This document shows, piece after piece, positions 1 through 4,339 of a stretch of DNA of 6,903 nucleotides (positions within the stretch are counted from its first letter, which is position 1; each line of letters starts with the position of its first letter). Both the position numbers and the translations under genes were made by a program. The stretch covers positions 1-6,903 of the forward strand of contig CALRBJ010000023.1 of NCBI GenBank assembly GCA_943354205.1, given 5' to 3'. The notes under the pieces are model-generated. The model was not told where the DNA came from. It searched no databases and was given only the letters and a program-made list of their open reading frames with translations. Origin of the DNA: Candidatus Nomurabacteria bacterium. GTDB lineage: Bacteria; Patescibacteriota; Minisyncoccia; Phycocordibacterales; UBA9973.

Positions 1-82
1 TCCTTGCCGGAAGGATTTATGCCGATCGTGAGATCGCCCTGGTGATCTTGAAAAATTGTTTGCCTAGATGTGTGATAACCAT
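1..82 (-). CDS. Probable metallo-beta-lactamase-fold hydrolase, N-terminal fragment with apparent frameshift
   Basis: Reading leftward from an ATG at 82, the first residues are MVITHLGKQFF. After the run of five T (plus-strand A at 51-55) the frame shifts and the continuation is QDHQGDLTIGINPSGK, running off the window edge. Adding one T to that run would give a single uninterrupted reading frame; as written, the first frame stops at 17-19. From memory, an N-terminus of the type M-V-I-T-x-x-G-x-x-F-F followed by x-G-D-x-x-I-x-x-N-P matches metal-dependent hydrolases of the metallo-beta-lactamase superfamily that are common in Patescibacteria; the metal-binding HxHxDH motif would lie beyond the edge. 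A perfect extended -10 lies just upstream, supporting this start. The frameshift may be a homopolymer sequencing error, a true pseudogene, or a sign that the call is wrong. A competing plus-strand frame (3-104) shows no recognisable motif. Confidence 0.5.
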
Positions 83-89
83 GGCCGGT

Positions 90-98
90 ATTATAACA
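90..98 (-). promoter_or_regulatory. Extended -10 promoter, leaderless geometry, for the minus-strand hydrolase
   Basis: On the minus strand the sequence reads TGTTATAAT, a perfect TATAAT preceded by the TGn extension. Its 3' end is 7 bases from the ATG at 82, so transcription should begin at or within a base of the start codon. No good -35 is visible at 16-18 bp. Confidence 0.6.
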
Positions 99-119
99 GA
101 ATAAGGAGAAAAAAATAGC

Positions 120-148
120 TTGCGTTTTCTATATATATGGTGTAAAGT
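120..148 (+). promoter_or_regulatory. Candidate promoter for the S1 gene leader
   Basis: TTGCGT (120-125) is followed after 17 bp by TAAAGT (143-148), a 4/6 match to TATAAT. An overlapping reading, TGGTGTAAA (138-146), resembles the extended -10 motifs used elsewhere in the window. Either predicts a start near 153-155, about 18-20 bases before the structured leader and about 150 bases before the S1 start codon. It is divergent from the hydrolase promoter. This is the weakest promoter call here, based only on sequence resemblance and position. Confidence 0.4.
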
Positions 149-172
149 AGCGAAGCAATTGAATAATTATTA

Positions 173-250
173 GCGGATTTGGGCTCACCCCTCTTGGCAC
201 ACTGCAAGAGAAAACCCAGATACACAATCCGCCACCGTGCGGAATTTTTT
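173..250 (+). promoter_or_regulatory. Attenuator-like structured leader RNA upstream of the S1 gene
   Basis: A 7-bp stem P1 pairs GCGGATT (173-179) with AATCCGC (226-232). Inside it, P2 pairs TGGG (180-183) with CCCA (215-218), leaving a 7-base bulge GATACAC on the 3' side. P3 pairs CTCTTG (191-196) with CAAGAG (205-210) around the loop GCACACTG. The 3' strand of P1 is also the 5' strand of a terminator hairpin (TCCGC 228-232 with GCGGA 239-243, then six T). P1 and the terminator cannot form together, so a folded P1 should permit read-through into the S1 gene. This is the geometry of an ON-type riboswitch or of a ribosomal protein autoregulatory leader. I do not recognise it as a known riboswitch class. 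A free-standing RNA of about 95 nt ending at 250 is the main alternative. Confidence 0.5.
228..250 (+). terminator. Intrinsic terminator within the S1 leader
   Basis: TCCGC (228-232) and GCGGA (239-243) form a 5-bp stem with loop CACCGT, followed by AT6 (244-250). The stem is short but GC-rich. It lies 52 bases before the S1 start codon, with no gene before it on this strand that needs ending, which fits conditional termination. Confidence 0.55.
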
Positions 251-253
251 ATT

Positions 254-286
254 GTCAGCCGAAGGACTGACCCGTCCTCTGGCGGG
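254..286 (+). other. Two adjacent hairpins in the S1 5' untranslated region
   Basis: GTCAG (254-258) pairs with CTGAC (267-271), with an inner CC/GG pair. Next, CCCGTC (271-276) pairs with GGCGGG (281-286), with one T-G wobble and loop CTCT. The stems share base 271. No T run follows, so they are not terminators. They end 15 bases before the S1 ATG in an otherwise A-rich, unpaired start region and could bind S1 or shape ribosome access; function unknown. Confidence 0.4.
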
Positions 287-301
287 CAAAACTAAATTAA
301 A

Positions 302-1441
302 ATGAAAAAAACAGACGAAGAAAAAGTTAAGAAAACCAAAAAAGTTTCTGAAGAAATGCCAATCGTAGAGGCAATAGTAGAAGACAGCGCGATTAAAAAA
401 ATGATTGACTCGAGCGCTACCCCGCCCGAGGTTGAAGACCTCGTCGAGGGCCCAGTCATCGCTATCGAAAAAGCAGCGGTCTATGTATCGCTCGCGCCTT
501 TCGGCACGGGTATCATTTATGGAAAAGAATTTCAGAACGCCCGCGACATCATAAAAAAGATTGCGCTTGGCGACACTATAAAAGCAAAAGTTGTCGACCG
601 TGAAAATGAAAACGGCTACATCGAGCTCTCCCTCAAGGAAGCAAAGCAAGCCCTCATTTGGAGCGAGGCCGACAAAGCTATCCGCGGCAAGACCGTGATG
701 GACCTTTTGGTAAAAGAGGCCAACAAGGGTGGACTGATCTTGGAGTGGCAAGGCATCGACGGATTCCTGCCGGCTTCCCAGCTCCGCGCCGAGCACTATC
801 CGCGTGTGGAAGATTCTGACAAAGACAAAATCTTGAAAGAATTGAAAAAACTCGTAGGTACCAAACTTTCAGTAACTATGATTTCGATTTTACCAAAAGA
901 AGGCAAGCTCATCTTCTCTGAAAAAGACCCGAACCCAGATGAAAGAAAAGAAATCGTCGGCAAATACGCCGTGGGCGATGAATTGGAAACTACCGTGGCC
1001 GGCATCGTGGACTTTGGTATCTTCCTCAAAGTAGAGGAAGGTTTGGAAGGCCTCGTGCACATCTCGGAAATCGATTGGGGCCTCGTGGAAGACCTCCGCT
1101 CTATGTTTAAAATCGGCGACAAAGTGCGCGCAAAAATAATAGAAGTGAAAGATGGAAAAATTTCTCTCTCTATCAAAGCGCTCAAAGAAAATCCTTGGAA
1201 AGAATTTGAAGGCAAATTGAAAAAGGATGACACCGTAAAAGGTGTGGTCATAAAATACAACAAGCACGGCGCGCTCGTCTCTATAAAAGAAGGCGTGGCT
1301 GGCCTAGTACACAATTCCACCTTTGGTTCCGAATCCAAACTTCGTGAAATGCTCGAGCTCGGCAAAACCTATCCGTTCAAAGTTACCCTCTTTGAACCGA
1401 AAGACCAACGCATGACCCTCGCATTCGCGGATGCAAAATAA
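302..1441 (+). CDS. rpsA: Ribosomal protein S1 (bS1), four S1 domains
   Basis: This 379-residue protein should bind mRNA on the 30S subunit and help start translation. An acidic/lysine-rich N-terminus (about 1-44) is followed by four S1-type OB folds at about 45-113, 128-208, 224-294 and 308-376. The third is the most canonical, with the pattern V-x-G-I-V-D-F-G-I-F-L and then G-L-E-G-L-V-H-I-S-E-I. The fourth has G-V-V-I-K-Y-N-K-H-G-A-L-V and G-V-A-G-L-V-H-N-S. E. coli S1 has six domains in 557 residues; shorter four-domain forms are usual in several phyla, so this need not be a truncation. The ATG at 302 is preceded by A/T-rich sequence and no Shine-Dalgarno. It is expressed alone, behind an attenuator-like leader and ahead of a strong terminator. 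A general multi-S1 RNA-binding protein is the only realistic alternative name. Confidence 0.9.
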   Translation: MKKTDEEKVKKTKKVSEEMPIVEAIVEDSAIKKMIDSSATPPEVEDLVEGPVIAIEKAAVYVSLAPFGTGIIYGKEFQNARDIIKKIALGDTIKAKVVDRENENGYIELSLKEAKQALIWSEADKAIRGKTVMDLLVKEANKGGLILEWQGIDGFLPASQLRAEHYPRVEDSDKDKILKELKKLVGTKLSVTMISILPKEGKLIFSEKDPNPDERKEIVGKYAVGDELETTVAGIVDFGIFLKVEEGLEGLVHISEIDWGLVEDLRSMFKIGDKVRAKIIEVKDGKISLSIKALKENPWKEFEGKLKKDDTVKGVVIKYNKHGALVSIKEGVAGLVHNSTFGSESKLREMLELGKTYPFKVTLFEPKDQRMTLAFADAK

Positions 1442-1455
1442 AGTCTTAAAATAGC

Positions 1456-1492
1456 AAAACTAAAAAATCCCGTAAGGGATTTTTTAGTTTTT
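1456..1492 (+). terminator. Strong intrinsic terminator after rpsA
   Basis: A perfect 16-bp stem (1456-1471 with 1476-1491) closes a GTAA (GNRA-type) tetraloop. The A-rich 5' arm and T-rich 3' arm make it symmetrical, so it could end transcription from either direction. Confidence 0.9.
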
Positions 1493-1523
1493 GGAGGAGG
1501 TTGAGCCTCCAACAGGCCTTGCC
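1491..1523 (+). repeat. 5' flank of accessory unit 1: hairpin plus 18-bp shared block
   Basis: TTGGAGG (1491-1497) can pair with CCTCCAA (1506-1512); GGAGG at 1496-1500 offers a register shift. The block CCTCCAACAGGCCTTGCC (1506-1523) recurs exactly at 2492-2509. In both places it lies 8-9 bases before a TTGACA and ahead of a small orphan gene. A second hairpin, AACAGG (1511-1516) with CCTGTT (1522-1527), exists only in this copy. Confidence 0.7.
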
Positions 1524-1532
1524 TGTTTAATC

Positions 1533-1571
1533 TTGACAAAAGATAAAATCAGAGTAGGGTGTTGGTATAAA
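1533..1571 (+). promoter_or_regulatory. Candidate promoter for the 85-residue orphan gene
   Basis: TTGACA at 1533-1538 is a perfect -35, but no good -10 lies 17 bp away; TAGGGT at 1555-1560, 16 bp downstream, is weak. A better -10 is TGGTATAAA (1563-1571), an extended -10 needing no -35, 22 bases before the ATG. The extended -10 is the preferred reading. Confidence 0.5.
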
Positions 1572-1593
1572 TTCATTAAAAAACATAGTAGTC

Positions 1594-1851
1594 ATGGTCG
1601 CTTTAATAACTCAAGAACAATTCAAGGAGCTTAAAAGTGGTTCCAAAATAGGCACCCCGAAGAAAAGAGAATTTGTTGTTATCGTTGCAAACTGTGGAGG
1701 ACCAGGGAAATATCCTACACATCATGTTGCATCACAAGTCAATTCTATGATGGAAGATTATTATATTTTTCACGATGGAGAAAACATCCGATTTAAAGAC
1801 ACAGTAGTGCCAGAAAACGATGGAGCAATTGTTGGAGAACTAAATAATTAA
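1594..1851 (+). CDS. Hypothetical small soluble protein, accessory unit 1
   Basis: I do not recognise this 85-residue protein. It has no signal peptide or membrane segment. A basic N-terminal third (KELKSGSKIGTPKKREF) leads into a hydrophobic strand FVVIVAN and a turn with one cysteine, CGGPGKYPTHH. The C-terminal half is acidic and polar, with MMEDYYIFHDGENIRF, and could be mostly beta. The reading frame is bracketed by its own extended -10 and a strong terminator, so it is probably real and transcribed alone. Its codons look more A/T-rich than those of rpsA or hisS. Placement between repeats that also flank a second orphan gene suggests an accessory cargo gene. No function is proposed. Confidence 0.65.
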   Translation: MVALITQEQFKELKSGSKIGTPKKREFVVIVANCGGPGKYPTHHVASQVNSMMEDYYIFHDGENIRFKDTVVPENDGAIVGELNN

Positions 1852-1861
1852 ATAATTCATC

Positions 1862-1947
1862 CCCGCCAAGCAAAGCTTGGCGGTTTTTTATTTGTTGGAG
1901 GCTCAACCTCCAACTTGCTACACTCTGCGCGGTCGCGTCGTTTGTAG
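1862..1947. repeat. 86-bp intergenic repeat, copy A
   Basis: This matches 2847-2932 at 83 of 86 positions with no gaps. It contains, in order, the terminator stem, an 8-bp inverted repeat GTTGGAGG-N5-CCTCCAAC (1894-1914), a GC-rich stretch GCGCGGTCGCGTCG, and the outer arms CTACA (1918-1922) and TGTAG (1943-1947). It lies between the convergent 3' ends of the orphan gene and the toxin gene. Three differing bases (1897, 1916 and 1940) in a non-coding stretch imply recent duplication, shared mobility or strong constraint. Confidence 0.85.
1863..1889 (+). terminator. Intrinsic terminator of orphan gene 1
   Basis: CCGCCAAGC (1863-1871) and GCTTGGCGG (1875-1883) form a perfect 9-bp stem with an AAA loop, followed by six T. 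It begins 11 bases after the stop codon. Confidence 0.9.
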
Positions 1948-1953
1948 TATTTT

Positions 1954-2211
1954 TTATTTATAAATATCATGCTTGCCTATAGTATGAAATACTATATATT
2001 TTTCCTTAATAAACGCGAAGATAATGCGATATTTATAGGACACAGAAAAAGCCCATCTACCTTTTAGATTCCCAGATAATTTGTGAGTTTTAAGACTGGG
2101 ATAAAAAGGATCTTTGCGAAAAAGTTTTTCTTTTTGCACTGCTTCCATCTTTACTTCTATGGGAAGTTTCTTGAAACGACGACTAAATTCTGTTGAATAG
2201 TCTATATACAT
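1954..2211 (-). CDS. RelE/YafQ-family type II toxin (predicted mRNA interferase)
   Basis: This 85-residue protein belongs to the RelE/ParE superfamily, whose RelE and YafQ branches cut mRNA on the ribosome. It shows the order typical of the family: an N-terminal strand and helix (YSTEFSRRFKKLP), then L-K-T-H-K-L-S-G-x-L-K-G-x-W-A-F-S (about 40-56), Y-R-I-I-F-A-F (61-67), and a C-terminal I-G-K-H-D-I-Y (78-84). Candidate catalytic residues are H43, K44, R62, H76, H81 and Y84; the HD-x-Y ending is closest to YafQ/RelE-type toxins rather than to ParE. It lies 6 bases after the antitoxin gene and is presumably co-transcribed and neutralised by it. There is no Shine-Dalgarno; low translation relative to the antitoxin is plausible. 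No frame damage is seen, so it is likely active. Whether it cleaves RNA or poisons gyrase was not settled from sequence. Confidence 0.88.
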   Translation of the reverse strand: MYIDYSTEFSRRFKKLPIEVKMEAVQKEKLFRKDPFYPSLKTHKLSGNLKGRWAFSVSYKYRIIFAFIKEKYIVFHTIGKHDIYK

Positions 2212-2217
2212 GCATTA

Positions 2218-2433
2218 CTACATCAAATCTTTTAAGGAGTGTAGTCTTTTCCCTTTTCCTAGAGCAATCTCTCTTTCACTTCTTAAAACAGACTGGTAAA
2301 GCTGTTCCTCGTCCCATGCGCGAATAGCATCGCGAATAAACTCACTAACAGAAGAGTAATTGTGCTCTTTAACCGCAGCCTCTACTTTACTAAAAAGCTT
2401 TGGTGGCATTGAAATATTTAATGTGGTTCTCAT
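2218..2433 (-). CDS. Ribbon-helix-helix (CopG/ParD-like) antitoxin
   Basis: The 71-residue protein opens with the beta strand RTTLNISMP, followed by helix A (PKLFSKVEAAVKEHN), a short turn Y-S-S-V, and helix B SEFIRDAIRAW. This is the classic ribbon-helix-helix DNA-binding fold, used as a dimer. The C-terminal third (about 40-71, E/Q/K-rich) is the expected toxin-binding arm. The frame stays open upstream to 2511, but the ATG at 2433 is preferred: it starts the fold directly, and the promoter and operator lie inside the longer version. It is first in the operon and should repress its own promoter at the inverted repeat 2442-2460. The stop is TAG, the only non-TAA stop among the complete genes in the window. 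Confidence 0.88.
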   Translation of the reverse strand: MRTTLNISMPPKLFSKVEAAVKEHNYSSVSEFIRDAIRAWDEEQLYQSVLRSEREIALGKGKRLHSLKDLM

Positions 2434-2439
2434 ATAAAT

Positions 2440-2469
2440 AGTGTAGCAAATTGTGCTACAGGAAGTCAA
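2440..2469 (-). promoter_or_regulatory. Toxin-antitoxin promoter, leaderless
   Basis: On the minus strand: TTGACT (2464-2469), an 18-bp spacer, then TGCTACACT, whose -10 hexamer TACACT covers 2440-2445. Six bases separate the -10 from the antitoxin ATG at 2433, so the mRNA should begin at the start codon. Confidence 0.75.
2442..2460. promoter_or_regulatory. Antitoxin operator (perfect inverted repeat)
   Basis: TGTAGCA (2442-2448) and TGCTACA (2454-2460) form a perfect 7-bp inverted repeat around AATTG. It fills most of the spacer and overlaps the -10, where a bound dimer pair of the ribbon-helix-helix antitoxin would block RNA polymerase. This is a textbook autoregulatory position; binding itself is inferred. 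Confidence 0.75.
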
Positions 2470-2478
2470 GGGCTTTCT

Positions 2479-2509
2479 GTCGGAGGCTAAACCTCCAACA
2501 GGCCTTGCC
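2479..2509 (+). repeat. 5' flank of accessory unit 2: hairpin plus 18-bp shared block
   Basis: GTCGGAGG (2479-2486) pairs with CCTCCAAC (2492-2499) apart from one mismatch, around the loop CTAAA. The block 2492-2509 is identical to 1506-1523. It starts 10 bases beyond the -35 of the toxin-antitoxin promoter and ends 8 bases before the TTGACA of the next gene. Confidence 0.7.
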
Positions 2510-2517
2510 AAGTGCTA

Positions 2518-2546
2518 TTGACAGATACCTATTATTCTGCTATACT
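2518..2546 (+). promoter_or_regulatory. Consensus promoter of the small membrane protein gene
   Basis: TTGACA (2518-2523), a 17-bp spacer, and the extended -10 TGCTATACT (2538-2546) make the best promoter in the window. The predicted start near 2553 gives a leader of about 30 bases and fixes the start codon downstream of it. Confidence 0.85.
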
Positions 2547-2582
2547 TTCGGTAGTTCATTCAAATCTAAAATTTTGATTCTC

Positions 2583-2825
2583 ATGAAAAACAAACATAAA
2601 TTTGGTTTAGCTTTATATGCTGTTATTGTATTCTTCATAGTCTGGAGAACGAGTGATTACATATTACCCGGTGGAAAGATATTCAACTATCTTGATACCG
2701 GCGAAATAGGAGCTGTGTTTTTAATTCCATTTATATTAGTAGTTGCCGAATGTTTTATATTGCTTATGATAATATTGATATTCGATCATATTACTTTTAA
2801 ATTCTGGGATAAAATTCCAAAATAA
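2583..2825 (+). CDS. Hypothetical small membrane protein, accessory unit 2
   Basis: The protein has 80 residues. A short basic N-terminus (MKNKHK) precedes a hydrophobic segment at about 8-21 (FGLALYAVIVFFIV). A polar loop of about 20 residues (WRTSDYILPGGKIFNYLDTG) follows, then a long hydrophobic segment at about 42-68 and a basic tail (KFWDKIPK). Two membrane spans with both ends inside and the loop outside would fit the positive-inside rule. The open frame extends back to 2451, but that stretch contains the promoter and repeat, so the ATG at 2583 is used. I do not recognise a family. Small two-span proteins beside toxin-antitoxin genes can be toxins, holin-like proteins or immunity proteins, but nothing in the sequence selects among these. 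Confidence 0.7.
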   Translation: MKNKHKFGLALYAVIVFFIVWRTSDYILPGGKIFNYLDTGEIGAVFLIPFILVVAECFILLMIILIFDHITFKFWDKIPK

Positions 2826-2846
2826 ACAGCCACAAAATTTATTTTA

Positions 2847-2932
2847 CCCGCCAAGCAAAGCTTGGCGGTTTTTTATTTGTTTGAGGCTCAACCTCCAACT
2901 TACTACACTCTGCGCGGTCGCGTCGGTTGTAG
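2847..2932. repeat. 86-bp intergenic repeat, copy B
   Basis: Same element as 1862-1947, with three substitutions: T for G at 2882, A for G at 2901 and G for T at 2925. The first introduces a mismatch in the GTTGGAGG/CCTCCAAC hairpin (2879-2899). The second removes the TGCTACACT motif found in copy A. It lies between the orphan membrane gene and the 3' end of rlmB, which stops only 3 bases beyond it. Confidence 0.85.
2848..2874 (+). terminator. Intrinsic terminator of orphan gene 2
   Basis: CCGCCAAGC (2848-2856) with GCTTGGCGG (2860-2868), AAA loop, then six T. It is identical in stem and loop to the terminator of orphan gene 1. Confidence 0.9.
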
Positions 2933-2935
2933 CAA

Positions 2936-3688
2936 TTATTTTATTTGCTGTCTTTTCCACTCTCCAATCGCGAGTGCGGTGGATACGGAGGCGTTTAGGG
3001 ATTCTACACCTGGAGTCATGGGAATAGCGAGGAGGAAGTCGCAGAGTTTGGCGGTTTCGGAGCGGATGCCCTTGCCTTCGGCGCCGATAACAAAAGCGGT
3101 TGGTGAATCAAATTTTTCTTGCCAGATAGTTTTGGGCGAATTGCCGTCGAGACCCACCACCCAAAATTTATTTTCTTTCAACTTGCGAATTGCGTCGTTT
3201 AAATTGGCCACGCGGATGAGCGGGATTTTGTCTACTGTGCCAGCCGAAGTTTTATATACTGTTCCATTTATCTGCGCTTGGCGGTGCTTACCCATGATGA
3301 TGCCCGAGGCGCCGAGCGCAGCTGCCGTGCGTATGATAGCGCCCACATTGTGTGGGTCTTCCAATTCATCGAGGATTATCGCACAAGGATTTTCTTTGTC
3401 TTTAACCAACGCAAAGAAATCTTTCATTTCTATCATCCGCGCAGGGGCGACTTGGGCGACTATCCCCTGGTGTACTCCACCTTCGGCATATTCATCGAGC
3501 TTGCGCTCTTCCATTGTTTGCAAAGGAATTTTATTTTTAGTTGCAAATTTTTGAATGGTCGCTTCATCAGCAAAATTCTTTTTAATAAATATTTTGCTGA
3601 TTCTTTTCGGCTCCGTACTTATCATATCCATCACCGGATGCTTGCCGTAAATATAGGTCTTATTTTTTTCTTCAGTCAATTTTTTCAT
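2936..3688 (-). CDS. rlmB: TrmH/SpoU-family RNA 2'-O-methyltransferase, likely RlmB
   Basis: The 250-residue protein has the two-part build of RlmB. An N-terminal L30e-like RNA-binding domain (about 11-80, starting YIYGKHPVMDMI) precedes a knotted SPOUT methyltransferase domain (about 100-250). Motif 1 is DPHNVGAIIRTA (111-122, with N114 and the catalytic-type R120), motif 2 is VIGAEGKGI (200-208, E204), and motif 3 is IPMTPGVESLNASVSTAL (222-239). The family uses S-adenosylmethionine to methylate ribose 2'-OH groups; RlmB targets G2251 of 23S rRNA in the peptidyl-transferase P loop. A tRNA-directed or other 23S target is possible, since subfamily specificity is hard to read. It follows pth by 27 bases with no promoter or terminator seen, so it is probably co-transcribed. 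There is no Shine-Dalgarno; its start region holds the short tandem repeat at 3687-3703. Confidence 0.88.
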   Translation of the reverse strand: MKKLTEEKNKTYIYGKHPVMDMISTEPKRISKIFIKKNFADEATIQKFATKNKIPLQTMEERKLDEYAEGGVHQGIVAQVAPARMIEMKDFFALVKDKENPCAIILDELEDPHNVGAIIRTAAALGASGIIMGKHRQAQINGTVYKTSAGTVDKIPLIRVANLNDAIRKLKENKFWVVGLDGNSPKTIWQEKFDSPTAFVIGAEGKGIRSETAKLCDFLLAIPMTPGVESLNASVSTALAIGEWKRQQIK

Positions 3689-3703
3689 TCGTAATTCGTA
3701 ATT
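3687..3703. repeat. Short tandem repeat ATTCGTA across the rlmB start
   Basis: ATTCGTA occurs at 3687-3693 and again at 3694-3700, followed by ATT: about 2.4 copies. It includes two bases of the rlmB start codon and fills part of the pth-rlmB gap. It is A/T-rich and unpaired, as in many start regions here. Confidence 0.5.
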
Positions 3704-3715
3704 GAAAATTTTTAA

Positions 3716-4306
3716 TTACCCATTGTGCTGGCTCATCATGGTTTGGAGTCCAGCCTCGGCAAAAGTTTCTAATGCGAAGCCGATTTTCTTAGCAATCTTT
3801 TTTATTTCCGCCAAATCCGCATCTTTCAAATCTTTTTCTACTAAAAACGTTCCTAATTTTTCGCTGTCAGGTCTTTTTACTTTTCCTTTCGGTGTGGCCG
3901 GAGAAATACCGATGCGAACGCGTGTAAACTCGCGTGACTTTACCGCTTTTATTATGGAAGCCAAACCATTGTGTCCGCCATCGCCCCGATTGAACGAAAT
4001 TTTCATAGTGCCAAGTGGCAAATCCAAATCATCGTAAATGACAATCAGATTTTTCAAATCTTTTTTAGACTTTATGAGCGCGCCGGCCGTTTGGCCCGAT
4101 TTATTCATAAATGTTTCCGGCAGAGCGATAGTCGCCTTTTCTTTGCCGATTTTTCCGAGCGCTAAAAGCGCTTTGCTTTTTTTGTCTTCTCGCCAATCCC
4201 CAAATTCAAATTTCTTGGCCAAAAGCGTGGCGGCGATACGCCCAGCATTGTGCCTGGTCTTTGCATATTCTTCGCCCGGATTGCCCAAACCCAATATTGT
4301 GATCAT
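3716..4306 (-). CDS. pth: Peptidyl-tRNA hydrolase
   Basis: The enzyme frees tRNA from peptidyl-tRNAs that drop off the ribosome. The 196-residue length is standard. All hallmark residues are present: N9 in ILGLGNPGEEY, the catalytic H19 in TRHNAG, N68 in TFMNKSG, the Asp pair of Y-D-D-L-D-L-P (D92 aligning with E. coli D93), and N113 in GGHNG. The open frame extends upstream to 4345, but the start at 4306 is chosen because the family begins directly with the strand MITILGLGNPG and because a promoter occupies the extension. First gene of the minus-strand pair with rlmB. It diverges from lepB across 42 bases containing two overlapping promoters. Its end (QTMMSQHNG) is intact. Confidence 0.95.
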   Translation of the reverse strand: MITILGLGNPGEEYAKTRHNAGRIAATLLAKKFEFGDWREDKKSKALLALGKIGKEKATIALPETFMNKSGQTAGALIKSKKDLKNLIVIYDDLDLPLGTMKISFNRGDGGHNGLASIIKAVKSREFTRVRIGISPATPKGKVKRPDSEKLGTFLVEKDLKDADLAEIKKIAKKIGFALETFAEAGLQTMMSQHNG

Positions 4307-4310
4307 GATT

Positions 4311-4339
4311 TTGAATGATAGCATTTTTTGTGCTAGAAT
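4311..4339 (+). promoter_or_regulatory. lepB promoter, nearly leaderless
   Basis: TTGAAT (4311-4316), a 17-bp spacer, and TGCTAGAAT (4331-4339; hexamer from 4334). Nine bases separate the -10 from the ATG at 4349, so the leader would be 0-3 bases. The -35 overlaps the -10 of the opposing pth promoter. Confidence 0.7.

Noticed and set aside
3..104. Plus-strand open frame ending with TAA at 102-104
   Set aside because: The 33-residue tail has no recognisable motif and no terminator follows; the minus-strand frames over the same bases look like a known protein start with a promoter.
103..173. AAGGAG at 103-108 followed by a TTG-started 17-codon frame
   Set aside because: It has a non-ATG start 11 bases away, is very short, and overlaps the candidate promoter; no other gene here uses a Shine-Dalgarno.
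173..236. tRNA gene (7-bp acceptor-like stem starting GCGGATTTGG, with CCACC nearby)
   Set aside because: There is no T arm with a GTTC-type loop, no 7-base anticodon loop and no proper D arm, and the enclosed length is only about 60 bases; it fits an attenuator better.
1894..1947. Integron attC site
   Set aside because: GTTGGAG and CTCCAAC approach the core consensus GTTRRRY/RYYYAAC, but each misses one position, the loop is only 5 bases, and no integron integrase is present in the window.
2434..2511. Longer antitoxin with a 26-residue N-terminal extension
   Set aside because: The extension would cover the operator, the promoter and part of the repeat, and the fold begins exactly at the internal ATG.
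2451..2582. Longer form of the small membrane protein starting at 2451
   Set aside because: A consensus promoter at 2518-2546 lies inside this stretch, so the ATG at 2583 is the usable start.
1862..2932. CRISPR array or transposon ends
   Set aside because: There are only two 86-bp copies about 1 kb apart, no regular spacers, no transposase and no target-site duplication.
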